Shown here: positions 11,918 to 21,856 of the stretch, piece after piece
How the letters are laid out: every line of letters begins with the position of its first letter
How positions within the stretch are numbered: position 1 is the stretch's first letter
Assembly (NCBI RefSeq): GCF_012027425.1
Contig: NZ_SNUE01000002.1
Span: forward strand, 124,001 to 188,000
Reading direction: 5' to 3'
Origin: Thermococcus sp. MV5
Lineage (GTDB): Archaea; Methanobacteriota_B; Thermococci; Thermococcales; Thermococcaceae
Length of the DNA stretch: 64,000 bases
Program-made: the position numbers and the translations under genes
The notes under the pieces: generated by a model
Databases searched by the model: none
The model's input: the letters and a program-made list of their open reading frames with translations, nothing else
Told to the model about the DNA's origin: nothing

Positions 11918-12577
11918 GTGAACATTGCCAAATATATTGACCATACAAACTTAAAATCGTATGCAACTAAGGAAGATATAATAAAACTATGTGAAGAAGC
12001 GAAGAAGTATGGATTTTATGCAGTCTGTGTAAATCCATATAGAGTAAAACTAGCAAAAGAGCACCTCAAGGGTACAGAGATTAAGGTAGCAAGTGTGATA
12101 GGGTTCCCTCTAGGAGCAACACCAACAGAAGTAAAGGTCTTTGAAGCAAAAAAAGCTCTCGAAAATGGAGCAGATGAGCTTGACATGGTAATCAACATTG
12201 GAGCACTGAAGGATAAAGACTACGAATATGTCAAGAAGGATATAGCGGAAGTTGTTAAAGTAGCACATGAAAAGGGAGCAATAGTCAAAGTAATTATTGA
12301 GACATGCTATTTAACTGAGGAAGAAAAGGAGATTGCATGCAAACTTGCCGTGGAAGCTGGAACTGACTTTGTTAAGACTTCAACCGGTTTTGGAACTGGT
12401 GGAGCTACTATTGAAGATGTAAAACTAATGCGCAAAATAGTTGGGGAAAAAGTGGGTGTCAAAGCGGCAGGGGGCATAAGAACTTACAAACAGGCAATAG
12501 AAATGATACAAGCGGGGGCAAATAGAATAGGTACTTCAAGTGGTGTAAAAATTGTCGAAGGGGCAAGAAATGAGTGA
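11918..12577 (+). CDS. deoC: Deoxyribose-phosphate aldolase
   Basis: Cleaves 2-deoxyribose 5-phosphate to glyceraldehyde 3-phosphate and acetaldehyde. The 219-residue TIM barrel keeps the Schiff-base Lys in [10 protein letters not shown] (about K153), the catalytic Asp in ELDMVIN (about D89), and VKAAGGIRT with the second active Lys. GTG 11918 is preferred over GTG 11909 because GAGGTG lies 6 bases upstream. The last 8 bases overlap the start of the next gene, an A-domain encapsulin-like protein, so the two products are made together and DeoC is the probable cargo. Confidence 0.95.
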   Translation: MNIAKYIDHTNLKSYATKEDIIKLCEEAKKYGFYAVCVNPYRVKLAKEHLKGTEIKVASVIGFPLGATPTEVKVFEAKKALENGADELDMVINIGALKDKDYEYVKKDIAEVVKVAHEKGAIVKVIIETCYLTEEEKEIACKLAVEAGTDFVKTSTGFGTGGATIEDVKLMRKIVGEKVGVKAAGGIRTYKQAIEMIQAGANRIGTSSGVKIVEGARNE

Positions 12578-12857
12578 ACTTTTAAGACTCTTAACAACTG
12601 TTATAAGAGAAATAGAAGAGGATGGTTTCCAGCCAAAAATCGCATTAGTAGGCCCTAAATTTGCAGAAAAGGGCATGAAAGAGCTGAAAGATCTCAATCT
12701 AAAGGTATACATTGTAGAAGAATTAAACTGTGATGCAATAATTGGGGATCCCCGATTTATAGGACATCTCCGAAAAGCCTCAAGACGGGTGTCATTGGAA
12801 CCATTAATGGAGGAAAAAGAGTTCTGGGAAGAAATAGAAGAAATACAAAAGCTCTAA
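12570..12857 (+). CDS. Probable family 4 (A-domain) encapsulin-like protein
   Basis: A 95-residue protein: a long N-terminal helix ([18 protein letters not shown]), then an alpha/beta core ([35 protein letters not shown]) and an acidic tail. Size, order of elements and position after deoC match what I recall of family 4 encapsulins, which consist only of the HK97 A-domain and were described from hyperthermophilic archaea such as Pyrococcus furiosus next to enzymes including DeoC. ATG 12570 lies inside the end of deoC (8-base overlap) with AAGGGG upstream. The protein is not known to me to be biochemically characterised with DeoC; function is inferred from family and overlap. Confidence 0.75.
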   Translation: MSELLRLLTTVIREIEEDGFQPKIALVGPKFAEKGMKELKDLNLKVYIVEELNCDAIIGDPRFIGHLRKASRRVSLEPLMEEKEFWEEIEEIQKL

Positions 12858-13456
12858 ATTTGGAGAGAGACCAATACATCCTTTATTCTTCTTTTTATAA
12901 CATGTCCCAAGCCACCGCCAACCACAATACCAGTGACTGCTTGGAGGGTATTTCCAGGAATCTCTGCTATGGCCCCGCCCCATCCATAAACGTAGACTTC
13001 TACAAAAAAGTAGCCAAGAACCATTAAACCTCCACCAAGGATCGTTGCAAGGAGTATTGCAGTGAAATCATCTTTCTTGGAGGTAATATATCCTATAACG
13101 AATCCTTCTACACCTTTTATTACCAAAGTAAACGGTGCCCAATGAGCATAGCCAGTTATAATGTCTGCCATTGCCGATCCAAAACCGCCGGCAAAAGCTC
13201 CTATGGTAGGACCAAAAAGAACGGCCACCAACATTACCATAGTATCTCCAATGTTGATATATCCACTGGTCAAAGGAGTAGGCACCTGAATTGCCATTGT
13301 AACCACTGCAACAAGAGCTGCCATTACTCCAGAAAGGGCTACACCAACTGCAACCTCAAATACTCTTTTCTTAAGTATGAACAAATAAGCAAAATAAAGC
13401 ACTGCCACAGCAATTATAATCCATTTGGCATATGGAGCTACTGCCTCAATCACCAT
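12854..13456 (-). CDS. ECF transporter S component (membrane substrate-binding subunit)
   Basis: A 200-residue membrane protein with about six hydrophobic helices. GYINIGDTMVMLVAVLFGP followed by GGFGSAMADIITGYAHWAPFT is the pattern of ThiW/HmpT-like S components, which bind vitamin precursors and work with a shared EcfA/EcfT energising module. No ATPase or T component is next to it, as in the group II arrangement. The vitamin cannot be named from sequence. ATG 13456 follows GAGGTGATG. A palindrome 30 bases upstream may be an operator. Confidence 0.75.
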   Translation of the reverse strand: MVIEAVAPYAKWIIIAVAVLYFAYLFILKKRVFEVAVGVALSGVMAALVAVVTMAIQVPTPLTSGYINIGDTMVMLVAVLFGPTIGAFAGGFGSAMADIITGYAHWAPFTLVIKGVEGFVIGYITSKKDDFTAILLATILGGGLMVLGYFFVEVYVYGWGGAIAEIPGNTLQAVTGIVVGGGLGHVIKRRIKDVLVSLQI

Positions 13457-13482
13457 TGTCATCACCTCACTTTATTTATTAT

Positions 13483-13498
13483 TCAAGTTAAAACTTGA
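13483..13498. promoter_or_regulatory. Inverted repeat upstream of the ECF S-component gene
   Basis: TCAAGTT-AA-AACTTGA, two 7-base arms around a 2-base centre, about 27-42 bases before the start codon of the minus-strand ECF gene and just downstream of an AT-rich TATA-like stretch. The position suits a repressor site that responds to the vitamin. Confidence 0.4.
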
Positions 13499-13566
13499 GA
13501 TAAAGGTTTAAAAATTTTTCTCTCAAAAACGCAAGAACATAAAAGCAAAAGAAAAAAGAATAGAAA

Positions 13567-14916
<1,350 letters not shown>

Positions 14917-15068
14917 TCACCGTTGTATAAAGTATTTTCCACCTATATAATTTTATGTTCACTAAAAGCTACTTTTGGTCGAAAAAGTTTCGGGATTCAT
15001 GAGAAAGAGAAAGTAGTTTTACAATAAAACTAAAAGAAAAAGTTGCAAAATAAATTCACAAAAAGAAT

Positions 15069-16064
15069 TTATTCTTCTTGTACCTGAGATTTCCAATTTT
15101 CCAAGAGATCCTTTGCAGAGTTTGCTGCAACGGCTCCCTGGCCAACTGCAACTGCAATTTGCTTGAATACATTTGTTATATCACCTGCAGCAAAAAGCCC
15201 TTTTATCTTTGTTCTCATGTACATGTCAACAGGTATGTACCCTTGCTCGTCTGTAATATTCAAATGCCTAACAAAATCAGTTTTTGGTTCGTAACCTATG
15301 AAAACGAATACCCCATCAATTTTTTTCTCAAATACCTCGCCAGTCTTAACGTTTTTCAATACAACGCTCTCAACTTTTTTGTCTCCCTTGATTTCTACAA
15401 CGATGGTATTCAACAATGTAGGAATCCCTCTCTGCTTGAATCTATCTTGAAGTATTTTGTCCGCTCTAAACTGCTCTCTCCTGTGTACTAGGGTTACATT
15501 AACCCCAATTTCATTAAGATATAAGGCCTCCTGAAGTGCAGTGTTTCCTCCACCCACAACTATAACATCCTTGCCCTTAAATAAGGGACCATCACATGTT
15601 GCACAGTAACTAACACCTCTTCCATAGAATTTATCTTCCCCAGGAACCCTAAGCTTTCTAGGCTCAGCTCCCACTGTTATTATAACACTCCTAGCTTTGT
15701 AGATCTTTCCGTTCTTTGTTTTTACTTCAAATTTACATGGGCCTTCGTAGTAAGCACACTCTGCCAAATCTATCCTCTCTACTTCATCAAAAATTATTGG
15801 CACATCGAGCTTTTTTACTTGTTCGTGCATCTTATTAGCTAGCTCAGAGCCTTTTACTCCATCTGGAAATCCAGGATAATTTTCAATGATGTCTGTGAGG
15901 GCAACGTTTCCCCCTATGTCCTTCGAGATTATCAATGTATCAAACCCATAACGAGCTGAGTATATAGCTGCTGTAAATCCTGCAGGACCTGCTCCAATTA
16001 TTAGAACATCCCAAGTCTTTGTCTCGTCAATACTGCCTTGTGATAAACCTCCCAAACTGAACAT
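15069..16064 (-). CDS. trxB: Thioredoxin reductase (NAD(P)H:FAD, CxxC type)
   Basis: A 331-residue flavoprotein: FAD-binding GAGPAG at residues 24-29, redox CATC at 154-157 (YCATCDGP), NAD(P)H-binding GGGNTA after it, and the FAD-binding GLFAAGDIT near the end. It passes electrons from NAD(P)H to a thioredoxin or glutaredoxin-like protein (Pdo) in the cytoplasm. The start at 16064 is set by GGAGGTGGGAAG; the 19 upstream in-frame residues are not credible. Monocistronic. Confidence 0.95.
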   Translation of the reverse strand: MFSLGGLSQGSIDETKTWDVLIIGAGPAGFTAAIYSARYGFDTLIISKDIGGNVALTDIIENYPGFPDGVKGSELANKMHEQVKKLDVPIIFDEVERIDLAECAYYEGPCKFEVKTKNGKIYKARSVIITVGAEPRKLRVPGEDKFYGRGVSYCATCDGPLFKGKDVIVVGGGNTALQEALYLNEIGVNVTLVHRREQFRADKILQDRFKQRGIPTLLNTIVVEIKGDKKVESVVLKNVKTGEVFEKKIDGVFVFIGYEPKTDFVRHLNITDEQGYIPVDMYMRTKIKGLFAAGDITNVFKQIAVAVGQGAVAANSAKDLLENWKSQVQEE

Positions 16065-16130
16065 CCTTCCCACCTCCAGTTTACAACTTTTGGTTGAATA
16101 CTTAAAAACATTATGGAACAACTTTGAGAA

Positions 16131-16664
16131 CTAAATTAATTTCACCTCTTTATCCACTATTAAATGAAGAACATACCCTAGAAAGGCCACAAATCCCATA
16201 AACAAAGCCTCTCCAAATTTAAAAACAAGACCATGCCTACATAACGCAAAGACGGACAAGCCATAAATAGTGGCGAAGGTGAGAGAGTGGACTATCCCTC
16301 TATGCTTCGGAAGCATGGCAGAAAATGCATACCACGCCCCCACTGCAAAAAGAGCTCCCACTACCCATGCAACGCCCCCATCCATCCAAGTCTCATTTCC
16401 GAACGAAACATAATCTCTAATCCTAATGAATACCGCACTGCCTACGAACACTGAAACTATAGGCTTTATTCCTCTATGTATTAGTGCCTCTGGATGATCA
16501 AGATCAGGTAAATCAGCTCCAAGAACGTAAACACCATACCCAAAAATCATTGCCATCAAACTCAATTCAAACGGAATATTTGCATAGTGTTTTAGAAAAG
16601 ATGCAAATAAAACCACCAAAGGATAAGTTAGAAGGCCACTGAGAACATGGCCATTATAATTCAT
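16131..16664 (-). CDS. Membrane-bound metal-dependent hydrolase, DUF457/YdjM family
   Basis: A 177-residue membrane protein with about five helices. The conserved polar residues of the family lie at helix ends: an early His (NGHVLSG), GADLPDLDHP, PKHRGIVHSL and a late HLIVDKE. They probably form a metal site facing the membrane. The substrate is unknown; the E. coli relative YdjM is SOS regulated. The ATG overlaps the stop of the AAA ATPase gene by 4 bases (ATGA), so the two are translationally coupled. Confidence 0.82.
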   Translation of the reverse strand: MNYNGHVLSGLLTYPLVVLFASFLKHYANIPFELSLMAMIFGYGVYVLGADLPDLDHPEALIHRGIKPIVSVFVGSAVFIRIRDYVSFGNETWMDGGVAWVVGALFAVGAWYAFSAMLPKHRGIVHSLTFATIYGLSVFALCRHGLVFKFGEALFMGFVAFLGYVLHLIVDKEVKLI

Positions 16665-17866
16665 TGCTTTTCCTCCACCTCTTGCTCCTCGAGGAATTTT
16701 CTGACATAATCCGGGACTTTGTAATTCCCCTTCGGATCTCCTACTAAAAAGCCCAACCTTATTAGTTCTTCCAAGTGATCATAAACCTGAACTCCTGGCT
16801 TTTTCACTTCTTTAGCGATTTGGATATAGCTCGCTGGCCCTCCATTGAACTGATATACTATAGTCTCTACTAAATCTTTGTAATCTTTTGGTATTCTCAT
16901 CAGATATTCCTCCAAGTTCTTGGGCTCTTCCAATATGGTTGTAACCACATAGTCATCTATTGGGTCAAATTTATGTTTACTAGCCTCACTTAATACATAA
17001 TGGAGAAGCCTTAAGATTTGTCTCGGATTGCCCTTTGCAAGTTGGTGAATAAGTCTTATCGCCTCATCAGTAAATGGATACACCGGATCGTCAGTATCTC
17101 TAATTCTAACTTTATTAAGTCTCTTTTTAACGAGTTCAAAAGTTTCATCAAGACTCATTGGTCTTAACTTAAATTCATAATGCAATCTCATAAAAAAGGC
17201 GGGGAAAATTTTTGAGTACTCCTCATAGGCATCGGGTATACAGGCAAAACCAACGATACACCCAGAGGGCATGTTGCTTATAAAGTGCCTTAACATTTCA
17301 AAAAAGAGAATCTTTTCTTCTTCACTTGCAGTTTGCATATTCTCCAACTCATCAAGAAGCACTGTAGAATAAGAGTACTTACTCAATTCCTTTGTCAGCA
17401 TTTCAGCAATATCTCTCGATTTATACTCTTTAGTTGAAGATAACATCTTTTCAAGACGATCTATAAAACCTAACTTTCTGGAGAGGTTTTCAAGAAAGAT
17501 ATTGGTCCTAGTTTTTGGTGGCTTTAAGCCATTAAACATGTCTCGCGTGAGTTTTAAGATATCATTTGTATCGACTTTAATATAAATTGCTTTTCCTCCT
17601 TGCTCCGATATAGTCTTATAAATACTTTTAAGTCTCTGGGTTTTTCCCATTCCTAGAGGACCCACTAAAGAAAATGCTATTGAACTTTTATTCCCAATTA
17701 CCTCTGAGATTATCATGGATAAGCGCATATCCACCTCTTGGTAAACATGTATACTCTCTACGTCTTCTATTCCTTCACTTGCCAATTGTTCAAAAGGATT
17801 TTTTGCTAGACCATATACTTCATAAGATGGAGGGGAATAAACTTTAAGTGTGCTAGGCCTTTCCAT
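16661..17866 (-). CDS. AAA+ ATPase with C-terminal winged helix (Orc1/Cdc6-like archaeal ATPase)
   Basis: A 401-residue protein. Walker A GPLGMGKT is at residues 69-76, Walker B VLLDELEN near 169-176, followed by a sensor region and an arginine-rich stretch (GNPRQILRLL) typical of the Cdc6/STAND side of AAA+ ATPases. The last 80 residues look like a winged helix (YIQIAKEVKKPGVQVYDHLEELIRLGFLV). The start at 17866 follows GGTGGG; an in-frame extension to 18385 lies opposite the real THUMP gene and is rejected. It is translationally coupled to the DUF457 membrane protein. It could be a regulator or a replication-related factor; not the main Orc1/Cdc6. Confidence 0.8.
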   Translation of the reverse strand: MERPSTLKVYSPPSYEVYGLAKNPFEQLASEGIEDVESIHVYQEVDMRLSMIISEVIGNKSSIAFSLVGPLGMGKTQRLKSIYKTISEQGGKAIYIKVDTNDILKLTRDMFNGLKPPKTRTNIFLENLSRKLGFIDRLEKMLSSTKEYKSRDIAEMLTKELSKYSYSTVLLDELENMQTASEEEKILFFEMLRHFISNMPSGCIVGFACIPDAYEEYSKIFPAFFMRLHYEFKLRPMSLDETFELVKKRLNKVRIRDTDDPVYPFTDEAIRLIHQLAKGNPRQILRLLHYVLSEASKHKFDPIDDYVVTTILEEPKNLEEYLMRIPKDYKDLVETIVYQFNGGPASYIQIAKEVKKPGVQVYDHLEELIRLGFLVGDPKGNYKVPDYVRKFLEEQEVEEKQ

Positions 17867-17930
17867 TTTACCCACCAAGTTTAAATTTTGAGTAAGAGGA
17901 TATATAAACTTGTCCATAGAGGTGAAGAAA

Positions 17931-18425
17931 ATGACCACACTGCTTGTAACGGTACCTGGTGGAAGAGAGGGTGATGCTGCTCTCGAGCTTGAATGGGCTC
18001 TTGAAGATGCAAGGGTTAGACGTGCAAAGTGGAGAGGAGTGTTAATAGTCAAAACACGCCTCGAAAAAGACGAAGCATTGGAGAGAATAAAAGAGTTTGA
18101 CACTACAGCAATTTTTAAAGTTCTACCTCTAGAGAAACTAGTCATGAGCAAAAAGGAAGTAATAATGGAAGAAGCCTTCGAAATGGCTAAAGAACGTATT
18201 AAAGAGACAGAGAGTTTTGCAGTTAGATGTAAAAGAAGAGGTAACTGGATATCTTCTGGGAAAGAAATAGAAATTGAACTTGGAGCAAAAATAAAGGAGA
18301 GTCTAAACGCCAAAGTTGATCTCACTAATCCCGATTGGTACGTTTGGATAGAAGTTCTCGGAAAGCAAACTGGCATAAGTGTCATTAAACCGAAAGAAAT
18401 AATAAAGAAGAAAGTAGAGTTTTAA
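17931..18425 (+). CDS. THUMP domain protein (Tan1-like RNA-binding protein)
   Basis: A 164-residue stand-alone THUMP protein. The N-terminal half is a ferredoxin-like region (LLVTVPGGREGDAALELEWAL) and the second half is the THUMP core (FAVRCKRRGNW ... NPDWYVWIEVLGKQTGISVI). THUMP domains bind the acceptor stem of tRNA; eukaryotic Tan1 helps N4-acetylation of tRNA cytidine and archaeal homologues are of the same shape. ATG 17931 follows GAGGTGA. It is divergent from the AAA ATPase, sharing a short promoter region. Confidence 0.88.
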   Translation: MTTLLVTVPGGREGDAALELEWALEDARVRRAKWRGVLIVKTRLEKDEALERIKEFDTTAIFKVLPLEKLVMSKKEVIMEEAFEMAKERIKETESFAVRCKRRGNWISSGKEIEIELGAKIKESLNAKVDLTNPDWYVWIEVLGKQTGISVIKPKEIIKKKVEF

Positions 18426-18445
18426 AAAAGCCCTTTGAAGATCTA

Positions 18446-18470
18446 CTGACCTCCCCCCACCCGGGGAGAG
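18446..18470 (-). mobile_element. IS605-type right-end-like hairpin, degenerate copy (copy D)
   Basis: On the minus strand an 8-base stem (CTCTCCCC / GGGGGGAG with one wobble, loop GGGT) runs into GGTCAG. It shares the hairpin plus GGAGGTCAG layout of the two near-identical copies near 54.2 and 55.9 kb. No tnpA or tnpB is present, so this is a solo end or relic. It lies in the convergent spacer between the THUMP gene and queC, where it could also act as a transcription-stop structure. Confidence 0.4.
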
Positions 18471-18502
18471 AAAATTTCGGGTAGTAGAACGTTGAACTGC
18501 AT

Positions 18503-18528
18503 AAGTTATAACTTATAAGTTATAACTT
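18503..18528. repeat. 26-bp perfect palindrome in convergent spacer
   Basis: AAGTTATAACTTA followed by its exact complement; the whole 26 bases read the same on both strands, and it contains two copies of the 11-base AAGTTATAACT palindrome. It lies between the convergent THUMP and queC genes, so it is not at a promoter of either. A cruciform, protein-binding site or bidirectional terminator are all possible. Confidence 0.8.
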
Positions 18529-18592
18529 TTCATACCACTTTAGTTTTTAGAAAATTTAAAGCTAAAAGAGATGCAAATATATTACCAAGCTC

Positions 18593-19312
18593 TTAGATTC
18601 TTGGTTGCACTCTATAAACTGTCCTATCTTCCCCTACACCATCAATAAGACCACGATGTCTCCTTATACAGCTTTCACATTCCCCACAGTGAATCGGCTT
18701 TCCATCTTTTGTAAATCCTTTAGGCATATAACATGAGTTGGAATACTCATACTTCGCACCAAATTCTTTCAGAAGTCTTGCTATTCCTTTTTTGTCCAAT
18801 TCTATTAGCGGTGCAACTACTTTGATATCACTCATTGCTCCATATTTTAACATATTGTTCATTTTTTCAACGAATTCAGGAGTATTATCAGGAAACGTCA
18901 CACCTTCTTCAGCGTTGAAACCCACAATTATATCTCCACCACCAAGAGCATCCAAGAGAGATGCTGCTACTGCTATAAGTACAACATTTCTAGCGGGTAC
19001 CCAAACGCTTTTTGCCGTTTCTTGTGCTATTTCTAAATTTTCAAGCTCTTGAGCAGTCACTTTTGGGGTTTCTCCGCCTACTAGGGTGGTTCCGCGAAGT
19101 TTTGAAAATTCCTCGAGAAAGCCAAGTCCAATAATTTTTAACGGAATATTGAGCTCTTTAGAGAAAAACTCTGCGACTTTATTTGTAACTCTTTCCTCAT
19201 TGCTACCATAGTTTATAGTGAGCATAATAACCTCATCATAATTCTCTTTTGCCCAATAGAGGCAAGCAGTACTGTCAAGTCCTCCGCTAAATAATACCAC
19301 AGCTCTTGTCAT
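18593..19312 (-). CDS. queC: 7-cyano-7-deazaguanine (preQ0) synthase
   Basis: Converts 7-carboxy-7-deazaguanine to preQ0 with ATP and ammonia; in archaea preQ0 is inserted into tRNA position 15 and becomes archaeosine. The PP-loop SGGLDST is at the N-terminus, and the zinc-binding cysteines are in the C-terminal NSCYMP...[14 protein letters not shown]. Length of about 239 residues is normal. ATG 19312 has GGAGG at proper spacing; ATG 19318 is too close to it. No other deazaguanine genes are adjacent. Confidence 0.95.
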   Translation of the reverse strand: MTRAVVLFSGGLDSTACLYWAKENYDEVIMLTINYGSNEERVTNKVAEFFSKELNIPLKIIGLGFLEEFSKLRGTTLVGGETPKVTAQELENLEIAQETAKSVWVPARNVVLIAVAASLLDALGGGDIIVGFNAEEGVTFPDNTPEFVEKMNNMLKYGAMSDIKVVAPLIELDKKGIARLLKEFGAKYEYSNSCYMPKGFTKDGKPIHCGECESCIRRHRGLIDGVGEDRTVYRVQPRI

Positions 19313-19348
19313 TTTCATCCCTCCAACTATTTGATGGTCTTTAGTATG

Positions 19349-19777
19349 TTATGAACTTTTCCAGAGAAAGACCAACACGAGAATGCATGGAAGTAAGAGA
19401 GCCGCGTGCAAAAGGATAAAAAACCAGAAGATGTTGGGCTCAAACCTTCCTGAGAATATCTCTAGTGCAATGCTGCCTAAAATCAGTGCCGAAAGAATAC
19501 CCCAGAGTAGAGAGGGCAAAAGCACGAAGATAGTAGGAAGTCTAAACTTTTCAACTTGTAAAAATGAGTACAGCAAAACCAAAATGCCCCAGAATGTCCA
19601 GAATACTCCATCATTTCCACCAACATCATCCCAATCATAAAGGGCCACATCATATGGCCAGGTAAATTTTACATAATAAGCATGGGCTAAATAAGACATA
19701 CCAATTAAAATTTGGGCAACTCCTATAAGAAAGACCAGTTTTTGAACCTTTGGCCTTTTAGAGAGATTAAACATCAT
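19349..19777 (-). CDS. Hypothetical membrane protein
   Basis: A 142-residue protein with four predicted membrane helices (around residues 11-30, 53-75, 80-105 and 115-138). A polar loop between helices 1 and 2 is rich in Trp, Tyr and Asp (WPYDVALYDWDDVGGNDG). I do not recognise a family. It lies upstream of queC on the same strand with a 36-base gap, so co-transcription is possible. Confidence 0.6.
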   Translation of the reverse strand: MMFNLSKRPKVQKLVFLIGVAQILIGMSYLAHAYYVKFTWPYDVALYDWDDVGGNDGVFWTFWGILVLLYSFLQVEKFRLPTIFVLLPSLLWGILSALILGSIALEIFSGRFEPNIFWFFILLHAALLLPCILVLVFLWKSS

Positions 19778-19786
19778 ACTCCCCAT

Positions 19787-20198
19787 TACAGTATTTGATG
19801 TAGATCTCTAAAAACTTTATTCTGAATACCATTTTATCTATTTAAACGAAAAAACGCTCAGATGGTCTCCAAACCACTAACAATATGTGAAAGCGTGTTG
19901 AAATATTTTTTAAACTTTAGTCATGGTAATTATTGATAATCTCCAATGCCAAGAATATTCAGAATCTAAAAGTCAATAGGAGGCTTCTCAGCTATTTCAT
20001 TGCATATTACTAATAAAAAAGCGATAATTCTTTCATTTTCTTGTTCTTTTCCAAATATACTATTAAAAAATATTCGACCTTTTAGCTCCTATATTTTCCC
20101 ATTCCCTAAAAAGATGCTATTTGACTCAATTCTGAATCATACACAGAGAACAGTCAAGTGCAGTGATCCTTAGAGCAAAGATTACGTTTAATTTTTAC
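19787..20198. other. AT-rich spacer without a visible gene
   Basis: About 410 bases upstream of the membrane protein gene and downstream of the SRP RNA. I see no credible coding frame, tRNA or box-type RNA. TATA-like stretches near 19800-19850 could serve the membrane-protein gene. Confidence 0.6.
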
Positions 20199-20515
20199 GG
20201 CGGCGGACGCACCCGAGGGTGGGAACCCTCCTCCAGCGGCTTCCACCGAGACTTGCTCGCCCCCGCTACCCCACGAGCGCCGAACGTCCCGCCTACCGCT
20301 GCTCCCTTCCGGGCCTCGCGGGGTTCAGCGGACAAAGGGAGTTAGTGGAGCCCTTCAGCTCCACCTCTCCCACCGCCGGCCCCGTGGGACAAGGGCTCAT
20401 GACTCCTCTCGGCTTCCGCCGCTGGATTTGGGAACCGCCCCTCGGGCTTCGGCCCCCGCATATCGACGGTTTCGGGTCCCAGGGGACGCCGAACCCCCCA
20501 GCCTAGTCCGCCGCC
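20199..20515 (-). ncRNA. Signal recognition particle RNA (7S RNA)
   Basis: A 317-base GC-rich island in AT-rich surroundings, read on the minus strand. The 5-prime end GGCGGCGGAC pairs with the 3-prime end GTCCGCCGCC, closing the long helix seen in archaeal SRP RNA. The 5-prime domain TAGGCTGGGGGGTTCGGCG and the internal GGGCCGAAGCCCGAGGGGCGG match the Thermococcales 7S RNA as I remember it. It scaffolds SRP19 and SRP54 for co-translational membrane targeting. Open frames across it are artefacts of the high GC content. An excellent TATA box lies 27 bases before the start. Confidence 0.95.
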
Positions 20516-20537
20516 ATTCAAAATTATAATGTAAAGG

Positions 20538-20546
20538 TTATATAAA
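20538..20546 (-). promoter_or_regulatory. TATA box of the SRP RNA gene
   Basis: TTTATATAA on the minus strand, centred 27 bases upstream of the first base of the SRP RNA helix, the standard archaeal distance. Confidence 0.8.
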
Positions 20547-20608
20547 GGTTTGGGATTCCCACAATCAGAGGAGAACATGCATTTGAGTATCGTCTTATCA
20601 AAAAAGCC

Positions 20609-21196
20609 CTATTCCTTTTTGGATTCTCCACTCATAACCGCAGACGCTATCATATGAGCCAACCTTAAAGGCTCGGGAATTAAAGAATTTTTTTGAGTTA
20701 GTCTTATTATTTCTTCGGCTTGTTCATGAGAAACTCCAATAGCCTGATAGTACAACTTTCCGGGGATTAGCTCCTTTATTTTGCCTGCTTTGTGTAAGAG
20801 GCTTATTCTCTCCTCAGCATCGGTAAAATGCTTCTTTAAAGCCTTTTCCATAGCCTGCAAGTCAGGTTTTTTCCTTATTACTACTATAACTGGCAGACCA
20901 GTCTCCTTATTGAGTCTTACAACATCCACTACATTAAAACCTGCATAGGTGACTCCTTTTAGCATTATGATCCTCAAATCCTTAAAACGGGAATTGACTA
21001 TAGCTTCAATCATTTTCTCAGTTGCATCTTTTCCATCAACCTCAATCCATCGCGTTACAATTCCCATGACATCCTGAGAACCTTTCATAATAACACCAAC
21101 TAAAATAGTCCTACCCCGGTTAAGTTTGGATTTAAAAGAAAAAGTCCCATCATCAAATCCAACGATTCTTATCTGAGATTTGACTTTCCTTATCAT
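20609..21196 (-). CDS. DUF99 family protein (endonuclease V-like fold)
   Basis: A 195-residue protein of the archaeal UPF0215/DUF99 family, related in fold to endonuclease V/RNase H-like nucleases. It begins [14 protein letters not shown], with Asp residues that correspond to the metal-binding strand, and continues with the conserved [12 protein letters not shown] and [15 protein letters not shown]. The biological substrate is unknown. The ATG at 21196 overlaps the cutA stop (ATGA), so the pair is translationally coupled. Confidence 0.85.
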   Translation of the reverse strand: MIRKVKSQIRIVGFDDGTFSFKSKLNRGRTILVGVIMKGSQDVMGIVTRWIEVDGKDATEKMIEAIVNSRFKDLRIIMLKGVTYAGFNVVDVVRLNKETGLPVIVVIRKKPDLQAMEKALKKHFTDAEERISLLHKAGKIKELIPGKLYYQAIGVSHEQAEEIIRLTQKNSLIPEPLRLAHMIASAVMSGESKKE

Positions 21197-21507
21197 TCCG
21201 TAACCTCTATCAACCAATCTAAATATTCCTTATTCACATGATCGACATCTATTCTTATTATTGCTGGTACAGTGTAAGGATGGAGCTCTCTAAGAGTCTT
21301 TTTAAGTTCACTCCAGAGATCAACTTTCGTTTTTAAGACTGCTCCAACTTCAGTATCTTCCTCAACTTTTCCTTGCCACCAGTAAAAAGTCTTATGCTCC
21401 TTGAGGTTTGCACATGCAATTAATCTCCTCTCTAAAAGCTCTTTCGTGATTCTTTCAGCGCTCTCCCAATTAGGAAAAGTTGTGTAAACAAGTATCATTT
21501 CACTCAT
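21193..21507 (-). CDS. cutA: CutA1-type divalent cation tolerance protein
   Basis: A 104-residue PII-like ferredoxin fold that forms very stable trimers. It shows the family order: [42 protein letters not shown] and [12 protein letters not shown]. The link with copper tolerance comes from E. coli; the molecular role is unsettled. The start at 21507 follows a GGTGGGG stretch. Coupled to the DUF99 gene downstream. Confidence 0.95.
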   Translation of the reverse strand: MSEMILVYTTFPNWESAERITKELLERRLIACANLKEHKTFYWWQGKVEEDTEVGAVLKTKVDLWSELKKTLRELHPYTVPAIIRIDVDHVNKEYLDWLIEVTE

Positions 21508-21580
21508 GTTTATCCCCACCTAGAGGTATAAGTAAGATAAACTTAAATTTTGTGCTGGTGATTCTTAATGGGGGGAATGG

Positions 21581-21856
21581 ATGGAGATAGTAAGAGCACA
21601 TTTAAGAATATATGGAAGGGTCCAGGGTGTGGGATTTAGATGGAGCATGCAAAGAGAGGCCAGAAAACTTGGAGTCAGTGGCTGGGTAAGGAATCTTCCC
21701 AATGGTAGTGTTGAGGCTGTGATCGAAGGAGAAAGAGAAAGGGTAGAAGCCCTCATTGGATGGGCCCATCAAGGCCCTTCATGGGCAAGAGTTACGAGAG
21801 TAGAAGTAAGCTGGGAAACCCCAAAAGGAGAAAAGGGATTTAGAGTTGTAGGTTAA
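21581..21856 (+). CDS. acyP: Acylphosphatase
   Basis: A 91-residue ferredoxin-like enzyme that hydrolyses carboxyl-phosphate bonds. The active-site loop [10 protein letters not shown] is at about residues 12-21 with the catalytic Arg, and the catalytic Asn is in [17 protein letters not shown]. Normal length and complete. It is convergent with the COG2150 regulator, whose stop it overlaps by 4 bases. Confidence 0.97.
   Translation: MEIVRAHLRIYGRVQGVGFRWSMQREARKLGVSGWVRNLPNGSVEAVIEGERERVEALIGWAHQGPSWARVTRVEVSWETPKGEKGFRVVG

Noticed and set aside
12854-13565. TPP or other riboswitch before the ECF gene
   Set aside because: The leader is short and AT-rich with no conserved riboswitch core.
16661-18385. 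Long in-frame N-terminal extension of the AAA ATPase gene
   Set aside because: The extra 173 residues lie opposite the real THUMP gene; a good ribosome-binding site precedes the inner ATG at 17866.
20163-20578. Open frames across 20.1-20.6 kb
   Set aside because: They lie in the GC-rich SRP RNA, have unusual composition, and lack ribosome-binding sites.
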